This document shows, in pieces, positions 27,253 to 36,900 of a stretch of DNA of 64,000 bases; the stretch's first letter is position 1, and each line of letters begins with the position of its first letter. The notes under the pieces were generated by a model. It searched no databases. It had not been told where the DNA came from and saw only the letters and a list, made by a program, of their open reading frames with translations. The position numbers and the translations under genes are program-made. The DNA is from Flavobacteriaceae bacterium. GTDB lineage: Bacteria; Bacteroidota; Bacteroidia; Flavobacteriales; Flavobacteriaceae. Where the stretch lies: positions 111,105 through 175,104 of the forward strand of contig JANQSO010000014.1 of assembly GCA_028284005.1 (NCBI GenBank). Reading direction: 5' to 3'.

Positions 27253-28479
27253 CTATTTGGCAACAGCATTTGCTACCATATACCCCCCGGTCCAGGCATT
27301 CTGAAAATTAAACCCGCCCGTAATTGCATCAATATTTAATACTTCCCCGGCAAAATACATGTTTTTATGAAGTTTGCTTTCAAAGGTCTTAAAATTCACT
27401 TCGTTTAAAGCGATACCTCCCGCTGTGACAAATTCTTCTTTAAAAGTACTTTTTCCTTCTACTTGAAAAACAGCTTCGGTAAGTTGTATTGACAATTGCT
27501 GAAGCTGCATTTTAGTAAGCTCTGCCCATGTGCAGCTGTCGGGAATATGGGAAGCTTTAACCTGGTTTTGCCACAGCCGTTTTGGGAGGTCGAACTGTGC
27601 GTATTTGGCAACAGATTTTTTATTTAATTCGGCTTTTAAAGTTTTTAAATCACCAATCACTTCTTCAGGTGCAGTATCTACCAACCAATTTACTTTAATT
27701 TTAAAATGATATCCCATAGGGTGTAATAATCTTGCTCCCCAGGCGGAAATCTTCAGGATTGCCGGTCCACTCATTCCCCAATGGGTAATTAGTAAAGGCC
27801 CTTCACTTTCTAATATGGTTTTTCCAATTACATCTAAAACCGCAACTGAAGCCTGAGTTGCAACTCCGGAAAGATCCTTAATGCGTTCATCGTTAATATT
27901 AAAGGTAAATAGTGAAGGTACAGGAGGTATAATGGAATGCCCCAAATTTTGTAATAATTTCCATATTTTAGGATTACTTCCGGTGGCAATTACTACTTTT
28001 TCAGAAATGAAATCTCCTTCACTGGTTCTCACACTCCAGTCATTTTCAATTTTTTTGATACTCTTGACCGAATGATTTTTTAATATTTCAATGCCCTTCT
28101 TTTCTACTTCAGAAAGAAAACAATCTATGATAGTTTGCGAAGAATCACTTACCGGGAACATCCTTCCATCTTCTTCGATCTTTAATTCAATTCCTCTTTG
28201 CGAAAACCATTCAATGGTATCTCCCGTCATAAAATTGTGGAAGGGGCCCAACAGTTCTTTTTCACCTCTCGGGTAGTTTTGTGAGAGTTCTTTGGGTAAG
28301 AATTCGGCATGAGTAACATTGCATCTTCCACCTCCGGAAACCTTTACTTTGGTAAGTACTTCTTTTCCTCTTTCAAGGATTGTGATATGTAAGTTTGGAT
28401 CTTTTTCGGCAGCATTTATTGCTGTAAAGAAACCTGCTGCCCCTCCTCCAACTATTAGTATGTCTTTCCTTTCACTCAA
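27253..28479 (-). CDS. HI0933/BaiN-like FAD-dependent oxidoreductase
   Basis: 408 residues from a TTG start at 28479 that overlaps the TGA of the upstream decarboxylase gene (TTGA). The longer TTG start at 28512 would give 37 bases of overlap. Rossmann motif DILIVGGGAAGFFTAINAAE, then GGGRCNVTHAEF and GDTIEWFSQRGIELKIEEDGRMFP, all diagnostic of the HI0933 family. The C-terminus closes the FAD site with ITGGFNFQNAWTGGYMVA. Named members reduce bile-acid intermediates (BaiN), but most are of unknown substrate. Cytoplasmic. Confidence 0.85.
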   Translation of the reverse strand: MSERKDILIVGGGAAGFFTAINAAEKDPNLHITILERGKEVLTKVKVSGGGRCNVTHAEFLPKELSQNYPRGEKELLGPFHNFMTGDTIEWFSQRGIELKIEEDGRMFPVSDSSQTIIDCFLSEVEKKGIEILKNHSVKSIKKIENDWSVRTSEGDFISEKVVIATGSNPKIWKLLQNLGHSIIPPVPSLFTFNINDERIKDLSGVATQASVAVLDVIGKTILESEGPLLITHWGMSGPAILKISAWGARLLHPMGYHFKIKVNWLVDTAPEEVIGDLKTLKAELNKKSVAKYAQFDLPKRLWQNQVKASHIPDSCTWAELTKMQLQQLSIQLTEAVFQVEGKSTFKEEFVTAGGIALNEVNFKTFESKLHKNMYFAGEVLNIDAITGGFNFQNAWTGGYMVANAVAK

Positions 28480-29912
28480 AATGGTTTTTTGGCTTCTGCA
28501 AATTCTTCGCAAAGTGAAAGTGTCTCTTTTACATCATCCAGTGTGGTTCTGGGGTTAATTAAACACATACGCAATACAATTTGTTTATTTAATACGGTCG
28601 TTACCAGCAATGCTTTTTGTGAAGCAACTACCTTTTTGGAAATATATTGGTTAAGTGCGTCCAGTTTCTTTTCGGTCAATTGATTGCCAATAGGGTTATA
28701 TCTAAAATTAATAACCGCCAGGGTCGCAGGTGAAATAACTTCCCAACTACTACTTTTTCGTAAAAAGGATTCGGTCTCTTCTGCTAATTTTATATTATAT
28801 GTAATTGCTTTTCTGAAGGTTTTCAGGCCAAATGTTTTAATGGACATATAAAATTTTAAGGCCCTGAACCTTCTTGTAAGCTCTATCCCATGGTCGTAAA
28901 AATTAATTTCGGAGGTATTGCCTTCAATATCTCTTAAGTATTCGGGTTTTTCAGTAAAGGTACCTTTCAGCCATTTATGATTTCGCACCAAGAGGCAGCC
29001 TATTTCGTAAGGTTGAAAAAACCATTTGTGGGGGTCTACCGTTATAGAATCTGCTTTTTCAATTCCTTTTAACAATTGCTTTCCATTCTTAGCCAGGATA
29101 GCTGCTCCACCATAAGCACCGTCTATATGAAACCAAACGTTCTCTTTTTTACAAATAGCTGCAATTTCAGATAATTGATCTACTGTCCCGGTATTGGTGG
29201 TTCCTGCAGTAGCTATCAAACATAAGGGTTGTAATCCCTCCAAAGTGTCTTTGGCAATAGCGTTCTTCAATTTATTAAGGGAGAATTTGAATTCAGAATC
29301 TGTTGGAATGATCCTTATCTGTTCTTTTACAAATCCTGCTGCTCGTATCGCTTTTATGTTTGAAGAATGCGCCTGGTCCGAAAGGTAAATAACCGTTTTT
29401 GAAAAATCATCCCTGCATTTTACTGTCCTGGCTGCAATAATTGCCGTAAGGTTCGCCATGGATCCGCCACTGGTAAATATTCCTCCTCCTCGTTTTACCG
29501 GGAAACCAAAGATCTTCAGTAACCAATTCATGGTCACGATCTCCAGTTCTGCAGCGGCAGGCGAAGCTGCCCATCCCCCGGAAAATACATTAAACCCGGA
29601 GGCGAGGGAATCTGCCATCGCACTTATATAATTACTGGGCCCGGGAACAAAAGAATACGACTTTGGGTGTGATACAATATTACTCTGGGTCATTACTTCT
29701 TCCAAAACAAAATCCAGAACCTTTTGGGGATCCATTGGTTTTTCCGGGCTATCTTCCAAAAAGATACCATCCATTTCTTTCCTGGAAGCCATCGCTACCG
29801 GAAGTTTTTCTCTTTGGGAATCAAAATGTTCAACGATAGCATCTACAACTTTATAACCATAGGATTTCATGTCCTCTTTTGAAAGTTCTAGTGTGGCATC
29901 ATTCTTTATCAT
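28476..29912 (-). CDS. PLP-dependent group II amino-acid decarboxylase
   Basis: 478 residues. Family motifs: FTSGGSMANLTAIIAAR (PLP phosphate region), FHIDGAYGGAAIL and the Schiff-base lysine in SITVDPHKWFFQPYEIGCLLV (about residue 295). Closest by eye to aromatic-L-amino-acid/tyrosine or 2,4-diaminobutyrate decarboxylases; the exact amino acid cannot be told. Produces an amine and CO2. The start ATG at 29912 precedes a helical N-terminal arm typical of the family. Translationally coupled to the flavoprotein downstream. Confidence 0.85.
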   Translation of the reverse strand: MIKNDATLELSKEDMKSYGYKVVDAIVEHFDSQREKLPVAMASRKEMDGIFLEDSPEKPMDPQKVLDFVLEEVMTQSNIVSHPKSYSFVPGPSNYISAMADSLASGFNVFSGGWAASPAAAELEIVTMNWLLKIFGFPVKRGGGIFTSGGSMANLTAIIAARTVKCRDDFSKTVIYLSDQAHSSNIKAIRAAGFVKEQIRIIPTDSEFKFSLNKLKNAIAKDTLEGLQPLCLIATAGTTNTGTVDQLSEIAAICKKENVWFHIDGAYGGAAILAKNGKQLLKGIEKADSITVDPHKWFFQPYEIGCLLVRNHKWLKGTFTEKPEYLRDIEGNTSEINFYDHGIELTRRFRALKFYMSIKTFGLKTFRKAITYNIKLAEETESFLRKSSSWEVISPATLAVINFRYNPIGNQLTEKKLDALNQYISKKVVASQKALLVTTVLNKQIVLRMCLINPRTTLDDVKETLSLCEEFAEAKKPF

Positions 29913-30173
29913 AAGCGTTGTAATTTCTATAGTGCAAAAATACCTCTTTAATCATAATTGAGAGGAATTACTTCCTATTAAATCACAGAATTGTTTATAG
30001 ATACATCTGTTTCCTGTCTACTTTTAATTTAACCTAGCTGGTTCTATAAAATATTGAGAAGCTTCAGCAGAAACCTGAGTTTTTTAGTCCAGATAAAAAT
30101 AAAAAAAGCAATAGTTAACCTGAAGCATGATTCTTTAGCTTTTCTTCCCTGCAATTTCATACTTTAGCAATTA

Positions 30174-31436
30174 ATGGTCTTCTTTAAAAAAATAAAGGCA
30201 TCTGCTCTGCAATTTGCAATTTTGGTTTCCACAATTGTAGCTGTGCTTCTTGCTTCATTTCTGGCACTTACACAAACTCATCGCTTTTTTAAAACCCAAT
30301 CTCAATTTATTTTTTCTGTTATTGACGGTGCTAATAATGGAATAACCTATAGCCTTCAACCCAAAAACAGTTTTAAGGATTCTATTGTTTTAGAGAATGA
30401 TGCTTTAAGAACTGTCATCAAAAAAACTATTTGGGGAGGCTTCGAAAAAATAACAGCTACAGCGTCTGTAAAAACCAAAACATTTTCTAAAACCGCGATC
30501 ATTGGCGGTACTATTTCGGCTCCATTCACAAGCATTTTTATTGCAGACGAAACATTACCTCTCGTTCTTGTTGGAGGTACTAAGATAGAAGGAACCGCTT
30601 ATATTTCACGTAAAGGAATAAAACCCGGAGTAATTGCGGGCCACTATTTCAATGGAAAAGAACTTATAGATGGAAACATAAAAATAAGTGATGGAAAACT
30701 TCCAAAACTCAGCCCCCAGTGGATCCGTGATACAAGGTCACTTATAAACCACATACCTTCCAATAATGATATAGTAATTGGCAAAGAACAACTCAACACC
30801 AATTCTTTTTTTGATAAAACACAGTTTGTTTACAGTGACAAAGAATTAATAGTAACAGAAAGCTTTACCGGTAACATTATCATTAAAAGTGAAGATAGTA
30901 TAACAGTATCTGCAAATGCCAAACTTGCCGACGTAACGGTAGTAGCTCCAAAGATTATCATAGAGAGTGGGTTTAGAGGGAATGCAAGTTTTATAGCAAC
31001 CGATAATATTAAATTGGAAAATGACGTTCACTTATCGTATCCTTCTGCGCTCGTAATAATGGACAATGAGATCGATCCTGAAAAAAATGTTCCTTTGGGA
31101 GAAGAGCCCATTTATATATCGGAGAATTCATTTGTAAAAGGGATTGTTGTATATCTTCCTAAAAAAATCCCCGAAACAAAACAAAAGACACATGTTCATA
31201 TTACAGTTGAACCCCTGGCAACCATAGAAGGTTCTGTATATAGTGATGGAAACACAGAACTATATGGAACTGTTCTCGGGACCGTTTATACACAACGGTT
31301 TATCACCAACAAGTTTGGGTCCAAATATATAAACCACATCTATAATGGAAAGATATTGGGGAACGATATTTCACCGGAATTTTGTGGGCTCCCATTTGAT
31401 ACTGCTAAAAAAGGAGTTGTTAAGTGGTTGTATTAG
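30174..31436 (+). CDS. Membrane-anchored beta-rich protein of unknown function
   Basis: 420 residues, family not recognised. An N-terminal segment KIKASALQFAILVSTIVAVLLASFLAL has a basic residue followed by about 22 hydrophobic residues, like a pseudopilin-type or plain signal anchor, without a clear prepilin cleavage Gly. The remainder is rich in short beta repeats (GNIIIKSEDSITVSANAKLADVTVVAPKI..., ASFIATDNIKLENDVHLSYP), recalling bactofilin or parallel beta-helix polymers. The gene stands alone between a 260-base upstream gap and a 69-base downstream gap. It could be a minor pilin-like or scaffold protein. This is a guess from topology only. Confidence 0.45.
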   Translation: MVFFKKIKASALQFAILVSTIVAVLLASFLALTQTHRFFKTQSQFIFSVIDGANNGITYSLQPKNSFKDSIVLENDALRTVIKKTIWGGFEKITATASVKTKTFSKTAIIGGTISAPFTSIFIADETLPLVLVGGTKIEGTAYISRKGIKPGVIAGHYFNGKELIDGNIKISDGKLPKLSPQWIRDTRSLINHIPSNNDIVIGKEQLNTNSFFDKTQFVYSDKELIVTESFTGNIIIKSEDSITVSANAKLADVTVVAPKIIIESGFRGNASFIATDNIKLENDVHLSYPSALVIMDNEIDPEKNVPLGEEPIYISENSFVKGIVVYLPKKIPETKQKTHVHITVEPLATIEGSVYSDGNTELYGTVLGTVYTQRFITNKFGSKYINHIYNGKILGNDISPEFCGLPFDTAKKGVVKWLY

Positions 31437-31505
31437 CAGATCCTTTTTGAGAGAATACCGAAATAGAACTAAAAACTTATTCCTCGTTATTTAAAAAGCT
31501 CTAGT

Positions 31506-31682
31506 TTAAATAGTATTCTTTTGTGGAATAAAGTATAGAAACCACAAAAACCATAGTAAATGAATCAGGGCCAAAGCCGAACCTTTCCCATAAAAATATT
31601 CTAAAACCAGTGGCAGTTTATAGATCCCTATCAAGCCAAGAAAACCTAAATACCAGTATGTATCGAATCTATATATTTTCAT
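31506..31682 (-). CDS. Small membrane protein, 58 residues
   Basis: Starts MKIYRFDTYWYLGFLGLIGI and ends in FIPQKNTI; ATG at 31682, TAA at 31506. Two strongly hydrophobic, aromatic-rich segments (about 9-30 and 36-53) separated by YFYGKG. The codons are in keeping with the neighbours, and it sits 15 bases downstream of another small membrane protein gene on the same strand, so it is likely real. No family recognised. Confidence 0.55.
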   Translation of the reverse strand: MKIYRFDTYWYLGFLGLIGIYKLPLVLEYFYGKGSALALIHLLWFLWFLYFIPQKNTI

Positions 31683-31697
31683 TGTTCTTTATTGCGC

Positions 31698-31937
31698 CTA
31701 TAAGAATGCCAGTACAAGAATGCTAATTGTAAATAGTACTAAAACCCATGTAATTACCCATTGCGGTCCATTTGGTCTTATATGGCTTTTAAATTGAGTG
31801 TTTACATACAGCCACAACGTCATGAATCCTGCCCAAACATACCATAACTGTATACGGTAGTAAATCATTACTCCATACAGGGTTAAAAACAGAATATTGA
31901 CAACCGCAAAGACAATATGGCCTTTAGTAATTCTCAC
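31698..31937 (-). CDS. Small three-helix membrane protein, 79 residues
   Basis: MRITKGHIVFAVVNILFLTL start, then three hydrophobic segments (about 8-27, 31-46, 58-79), with a polar loop FKSHIRPNGPQ before the last. Its layout (basic N-terminus, an LWYVWAGFMTLWLYV block, an N-rich loop, a final ILVLAFL) resembles the 75-residue protein at 33748-33975, suggesting paralogs on both sides of the AraC gene. It follows the secreted 133-residue protein gene by 25 bases and probably shares its promoter. Function unknown. Confidence 0.6.
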   Translation of the reverse strand: MRITKGHIVFAVVNILFLTLYGVMIYYRIQLWYVWAGFMTLWLYVNTQFKSHIRPNGPQWVITWVLVLFTISILVLAFL

Positions 31938-31962
31938 GGCCTGTAACAGCGTTCTTAATTGT

Positions 31963-32364
31963 TCAGTTTATACGCTTCCATGTTTCTGTATTGGAATAAC
32001 CCCAATATGAATAACTAATACGTAAGGTGTTTATATTTTCAAAATGAAGTTTGGCTTTTAACACATAATTTTCCCCTTCTTCATTATATATGTATTTTGC
32101 ACTGCCTTTTCCTTTTTTTATTTTTATCTCTTCCATTGCCAAAGTTTCGAACTTTTCTTCTCCTTCATTGTTTTTAGCGGATGTTGTATAACATTTAAGT
32201 TTTCCTTTTACATTTTTAAACTCATAGGTCATGTGGATCTTTTTACCATCGTCATCATAAGTAGTTTCCCACTTACCAAGTAAAGCATCATTAGTTTGAG
32301 CATTAACCACAGTTGAAGTGATTAATAGTATTACTATTGTTACTACTGTTTTTAGTGTATTCAT
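31963..32364 (-). CDS. Small secreted protein (lipocalin/DUF2147-like)
   Basis: 133 residues. Signal peptide about 1-22 (ending VNAQ), then LLGKWETTYDDDGKKIHMTYEFKNVKGKL and a C-terminal ISYSYWGYSNTETWKRIN. The 'GKWxT' opening and alternating strands recall DUF2147 and other small lipocalin-like beta-barrels, but similarity is weak. Its upstream region holds a -7 box and a long inverted operator also found before the RND efflux operon, so it is probably co-regulated with efflux by the membrane AraC protein encoded next door (32493-33623). Confidence 0.6.
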   Translation of the reverse strand: MNTLKTVVTIVILLITSTVVNAQTNDALLGKWETTYDDDGKKIHMTYEFKNVKGKLKCYTTSAKNNEGEEKFETLAMEEIKIKKGKGSAKYIYNEEGENYVLKAKLHFENINTLRISYSYWGYSNTETWKRIN

Positions 32365-32392
32365 TTTTTATTTATTTTATAGATTAACAATA

Positions 32393-32469
32393 CAAAAGTA
32401 CCAGGGAAATTTTGTAGAAATGCATTTCCCTATAATACAATACACAATAAAATGTCTCGATTTATCGGG
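32393..32469 (-). promoter_or_regulatory. Promoter with long inverted operator, copy A
   Basis: Reading leftward: a -7 box TACTTTTG (32400-32393). Further upstream are CCCTATAATACAATACA (32428-32444) and TGTCTCGATTTATCGGG (32453-32469), in inverted orientation with 8 bases between. The proximal arm begins 28 bases beyond the -7 box, exactly as in copy B at 39466-39552. Confidence 0.6.
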
Positions 32470-32492
32470 TGTGACGTTTTAAGCAGGCAATA

Positions 32493-33623
32493 CTAAATTC
32501 TATTGCTTTTTTTAAACTCTGTCGGGGTTTGTGAAGTGCTTTTTTTAAATGCAGAGTAGAAAGCGGCCTTACTATTAAAACCTACATCCAAGGATATTGC
32601 AAAAATAGTGTCTGGCTTTGGCTCTAGTAATTTCTTTTTGGCTTCTTCAACCCTAAAACTATTGATAAAATCCGGAAAGCTCATATGAGCGTTTTGGTTG
32701 ATCGCTTGCGAAATATGATGGACAGATTTTCCTAGCTTCTCTGATATAGTGTTTAATTTTATATCAAAATCCAAATAGAGCTTTTCATCTTCAACCAGGG
32801 AATTAATTTCATTAAAAAGTTCTGAAGAATCTGTTAATGAAGACTTGGCATATTTATTTTTTGTGGATCTGGGTAAATCTTCAAAATTTCCTGTAAAAGC
32901 AAATACCGGAAAATGTATAATTGAAAAAGTAAATACAAAAAAGAATATTGTAATTAACAATGTTTCAAATTTCATATAGGCTTCATAGCTTTCAAATTCT
33001 TCATAGCTTTCAATTTTAAAGCTGCTTACAATATCGCTTATTAGAATCCCTACCTGCAATAAAACAAATGCAATCAGCACTAACTTTATCCATTTGTATT
33101 TAACAATTTCCTTTTCATTTAAATCCAATACTAACGGAGATTGTTTTAAGCGGAAAAAAGCCAAAATAAACAGCAAAATACTTATCAGTCTCATTATAAT
33201 ATATTCCCATTCCAACCATTCATCATATTTGGATTGCTCAACAAAACTTATAAACGCTTCGAACGTTTCATATTTAAAAAGAGGAAATAAAAAAGTCCAT
33301 CGTAAAGTGGTATAGCCAATAACAATTAGCAACCATTTCTTTAAATTGATCGCCGTATTTGTAAACAGCGCAACAAAATAATACAGTAAAAAGCCTATTA
33401 GATGTGTAAATAAATAGGATATTCCAAAGTAAGAAGTGCCTCCTTTATTATTTATTGTTATGTAATAATCAAAAGCTGTAAACGTATAAAGGAAGACAAT
33501 GGTAGCTAAAACGAATCTAATTTTTTTATCCTTACCTAAACCGGATCTTCTAAATAGAATAAATACCAATAACAATAGTCCTATTATCAGGCATAATAAA
33601 GGCGCTATGTCCAATAGATTCAT
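32493..33623 (-). CDS. Membrane-embedded AraC-family transcriptional regulator
   Basis: 376 residues. About seven hydrophobic segments in the first 250 residues (LLCLIIGLLLLVFILF ... IFFFVFTFSIIHFPVFAF). Then a cytoplasmic AraC/XylS DNA-binding domain (about 275-376): first HTH around ISEKLGKSVHHISQAINQN, second HTH at FAISLDVGFNSKAAFYSAFKKSTSQTPTEFKK. This 7TM-AraC design is common in Bacteroidota and would sense a membrane or exported signal directly. It lies between the RND efflux operon and the small secreted protein gene. Those two promoters carry matching operators, so it is the best candidate for their regulator. Confidence 0.85.
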   Translation of the reverse strand: MNLLDIAPLLCLIIGLLLLVFILFRRSGLGKDKKIRFVLATIVFLYTFTAFDYYITINNKGGTSYFGISYLFTHLIGFLLYYFVALFTNTAINLKKWLLIVIGYTTLRWTFLFPLFKYETFEAFISFVEQSKYDEWLEWEYIIMRLISILLFILAFFRLKQSPLVLDLNEKEIVKYKWIKLVLIAFVLLQVGILISDIVSSFKIESYEEFESYEAYMKFETLLITIFFFVFTFSIIHFPVFAFTGNFEDLPRSTKNKYAKSSLTDSSELFNEINSLVEDEKLYLDFDIKLNTISEKLGKSVHHISQAINQNAHMSFPDFINSFRVEEAKKKLLEPKPDTIFAISLDVGFNSKAAFYSAFKKSTSQTPTEFKKSNRI

Positions 33624-33747
33624 TTAACAAAACTAACATTTTGAATTACAAAATAAAAAGCAAAGTTTTCGGGATGCCTTCCAATAACTCTTCAAAGCTG
33701 TATTACAATTTGATTGTATAAATGATCCTTTTATCCCAACTAATGAA

Positions 33748-33975
33748 TCATAGTATTAGATAGATAACAATAATCGCAGCTAGAATCAATACCCAGACCC
33801 ATAATATAAGGTGAGAGTTCTTTACAACTTTCATTTCGATCCAGGTCCAGAGCACTACATAACCAATCCATATCCAAATGTTATCTATTTTATTAATAAA
33901 CATGACGATCATTCCTATTAAAAAAACGATCATGACCGCTGAGAATTTAAATAATTCGGTTTTCGAAGGCTTCAT
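33748..33975 (-). CDS. Small three-helix membrane protein, 75 residues
   Basis: MKPSKTELFKFSAVMIVFLI start; three hydrophobic segments (about 10-27, 33-48, 57-75) with IWIWIGYVVLWTWIEMKVVKNSH in the middle. It begins 8 bases after the RND pump gene stop, so it belongs to the efflux operon. It resembles the 79-residue protein at 31698-31937. A small pump accessory subunit (compare AcrZ with AcrB in E. coli) is a tempting idea but rests on position and size only. Confidence 0.6.
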   Translation of the reverse strand: MKPSKTELFKFSAVMIVFLIGMIVMFINKIDNIWIWIGYVVLWTWIEMKVVKNSHLILWVWVLILAAIIVIYLIL

Positions 33976-33983
33976 ATTCTATA

Positions 33984-36900
33984 TCACTTTTTTGTTCTTC
34001 GGCTTTTGATCACATAAAACACCGATGGAATTAAAAACAGGGTTAATACCGTTGATGTGATCATTCCTCCAATAGTTACAATGGCCATTGGCGTACGAAA
34101 TTCTGCACCGGCATCGCCAATGCCCAAAGCATTTGGAAGCATCCCAAAAATAATGGCCACAGTAGTCATGATAACGGTTTTCATTTTTGTTTTACCTGCA
34201 GTTACCGTTGCATTATACAGATCCATTTTTTTCTTATACATTAAATGATCGGTGTAATCGTGTATTAGAATATCATCATTAACCACCAGGCCTAATAGTG
34301 TTACTATAGCCATTAAAGACATGATATTCATAGTTGAACCGAAACCATACATAAAAATGAATACACCGATCATTGCCATTGGAACAGTTGTAAATATGAC
34401 AACAGGCTGCCAAAAACTTTCAACCAGAGAGGCCAATAACATATACATTAACAGGAAAGCAATAAAAAAGGTTATGGTCATATCTGTTGTAGCTTCATTT
34501 AATTCTTTGATATTCCCGGCCCATGAGAACTTTACCGAACCTGGCAGTTCAATTTCTTCCATTACTGCATTAATTGTATTTTGTACATCACCTTGTAGGA
34601 CACCTGGTGACAAACTTGCCATGACGTTTATGGTTTTTACTTTATTATCGTGCTGTATTTGTGAGGGTGACTCTTTATAAAACACATTAGCAAGTTGTCC
34701 TACAGTATACATACCCTGTTCGGTAAAAATTGGTAGCTGTTCAATTTTATTAACCGAATTTATTTGATCGTTCGGATAGCTTATGGTAATATCATATTCT
34801 TTACCGTTTTCCTTTAAAACAGTAGCTTTCAAACCATTTACGGCATTTCTAACAGTCATTGCCACAGCTAAAGGAGTTAAATTTAGTTCGGCAAGTAATC
34901 TGTTATCAGGTCTAAAATGGACCAGTGGGTTTCCTTTTCGTAAACTTGTTTCAAAATTTAACAATCCGTCTACATTTTCAAGAGCATTCAGAACAATTCT
35001 GTTTGCTTCATTTAAGTCTTCCTGGCTTTCAGACTTTAACATAAATTGAATAGGGGCACCATCTTCAGCACTTACAGTAGAAACAGAAGAAATGACCTCC
35101 GGTATTTGCTCTAATCTGTTTTTTAATCGTTCGGCAAATTCTGCATTAGAAAAGGAACGTTTGTCCTTTTTCACCAATTTCAATTTAGTGTTAGCAAAAT
35201 GTTCTCCTACCGTATTATCATCTTTTTCTCCTATTATTGTTAAAACCGACGCGACGCCATCTAATTTGTCTATCTCACTTTCAACAAGCTTAATAATACT
35301 TTCCGATTTTTGCACATTGCTACCGGACGGCATTTCCATTTGCACAAAAACATCCCCGTTATCTTCTTGCGGTTGAAATTCAAATCCAATGTAAGGCAGC
35401 AGTGTGATCGTGCCTAAAAAAAGGGTGAACATCACGGCAAAGAGAGCCAGGGGTTTCCATTTTTTAGAGAGTAGTTTAATCAATGACTTTTCGTAAACAT
35501 TCTCCAGCCATCGAAAAAACCTAATGGACAATTGAGCCAATTTATTTGGTTTACGTTCTTTTTTCAGTAAAACACTCGCCAACATTGGTGTTAACATAAA
35601 CGAAACTATCATAGAAAATATGGTCGCTGCCGAAATTGTAAGTGCATATTCTTTAAAGAATGCCCCTGTTATAGACGTCATGGAGGCAATGGGTAAAAAC
35701 ACCACCAGGTTGGTACCGGTGGATGCAATGACCGCCATCATAACCTCCTGGGTGCCTTGAACAGCAGCTTCTTTAATTTCTAAACCGGAATTCCGTAAAC
35801 GAATAATATTCTCAATAACGACAATGGAATTGGAAACCAATGCGCCAATCGCAACAGAGAAGCTCATCAGGGTCATCATATTAAGTGACCCGCCAAATGC
35901 ATTGATGGCCATAAATGTTCCCATTAATGAAACCGGTATTGATATGCTTACAATGACCGTAGTTCTTATATCGTTCAGAAAGAAAAATAGAATGATCCCG
36001 GTAAATAGTATTCCCAGGATAATATTGTTAAGTGCATCATCTACAGCACTCTCTATATACTCCGATGTATCAAACGGAATACTTACAGAAACTCCCTCCG
36101 GTAGTTCGTTTTGCAATTCAGCCACCAATTCTTTTACTCCGTGTGCTACTATAACCGCATTGGCATCGGTAGTTTTCATAATACCCACACTTACTATATT
36201 TTGATGGCGTTCATTATTAGCTACATCATAGAAAATAGCCTTACCACTAACGGTTTTAACCGAATCTTTGACCGTCGCAAAATCCGTCACTTTCTTTATC
36301 CCAAACGGAGTAGATATATAGGAGTTTTTAATATCGGCTGCATTTTTATAATTTTTACCTACCTCAATAGAAGAAACACGATCTCTATTGATATAACTAC
36401 CTCCGGACATTTTGTTATTAACAGCATTCAGGTATTGTGAAACTTCCTGAATTCCCATCCCCATTTCGTACATGGCCTTCTTATCAACCAGTACTTTTAT
36501 CTCTCTTTCTTCTCCACCATAGACATCAATCTTAGAAACACCTTCCAATTGGCTTAGCTTGTTTTTCATAACCCTGTCCACATAATCATATAACTCACTA
36601 CCCGAAAGCTTATCTGAAGAAACAACCAAATCAATCACCGGTGTATCCGAAAGCTTATATTTTAATACCAATGGACGGTCTGCTTCTTTTGGCAGAAATG
36701 GAATTACTACATCTAATTTTGTCTTAACATCATTTAGTGCTTGATCCGGATCGATACCGTTATTAAATTCAATTGTGATCAAAGAGGCATCCGGCATTGA
36801 AAATGATTTCAACTCTTTCAATCCACTTAGGGTAGCAACTTCTTTTTCTATCTTATCTGTGATCTCTTTTTCAATCTCCCCGGGTGTAGCGCCGATATGT

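Noticed and set aside
30061..30126. GCTTCAG ... CTGAAGC inverted repeat in the 260-base gap before the orphan membrane protein gene
   Set aside because: Arms are only 7 bases and 52 bases apart; chance is likely. I see no promoter or RNA structure there that I can support.
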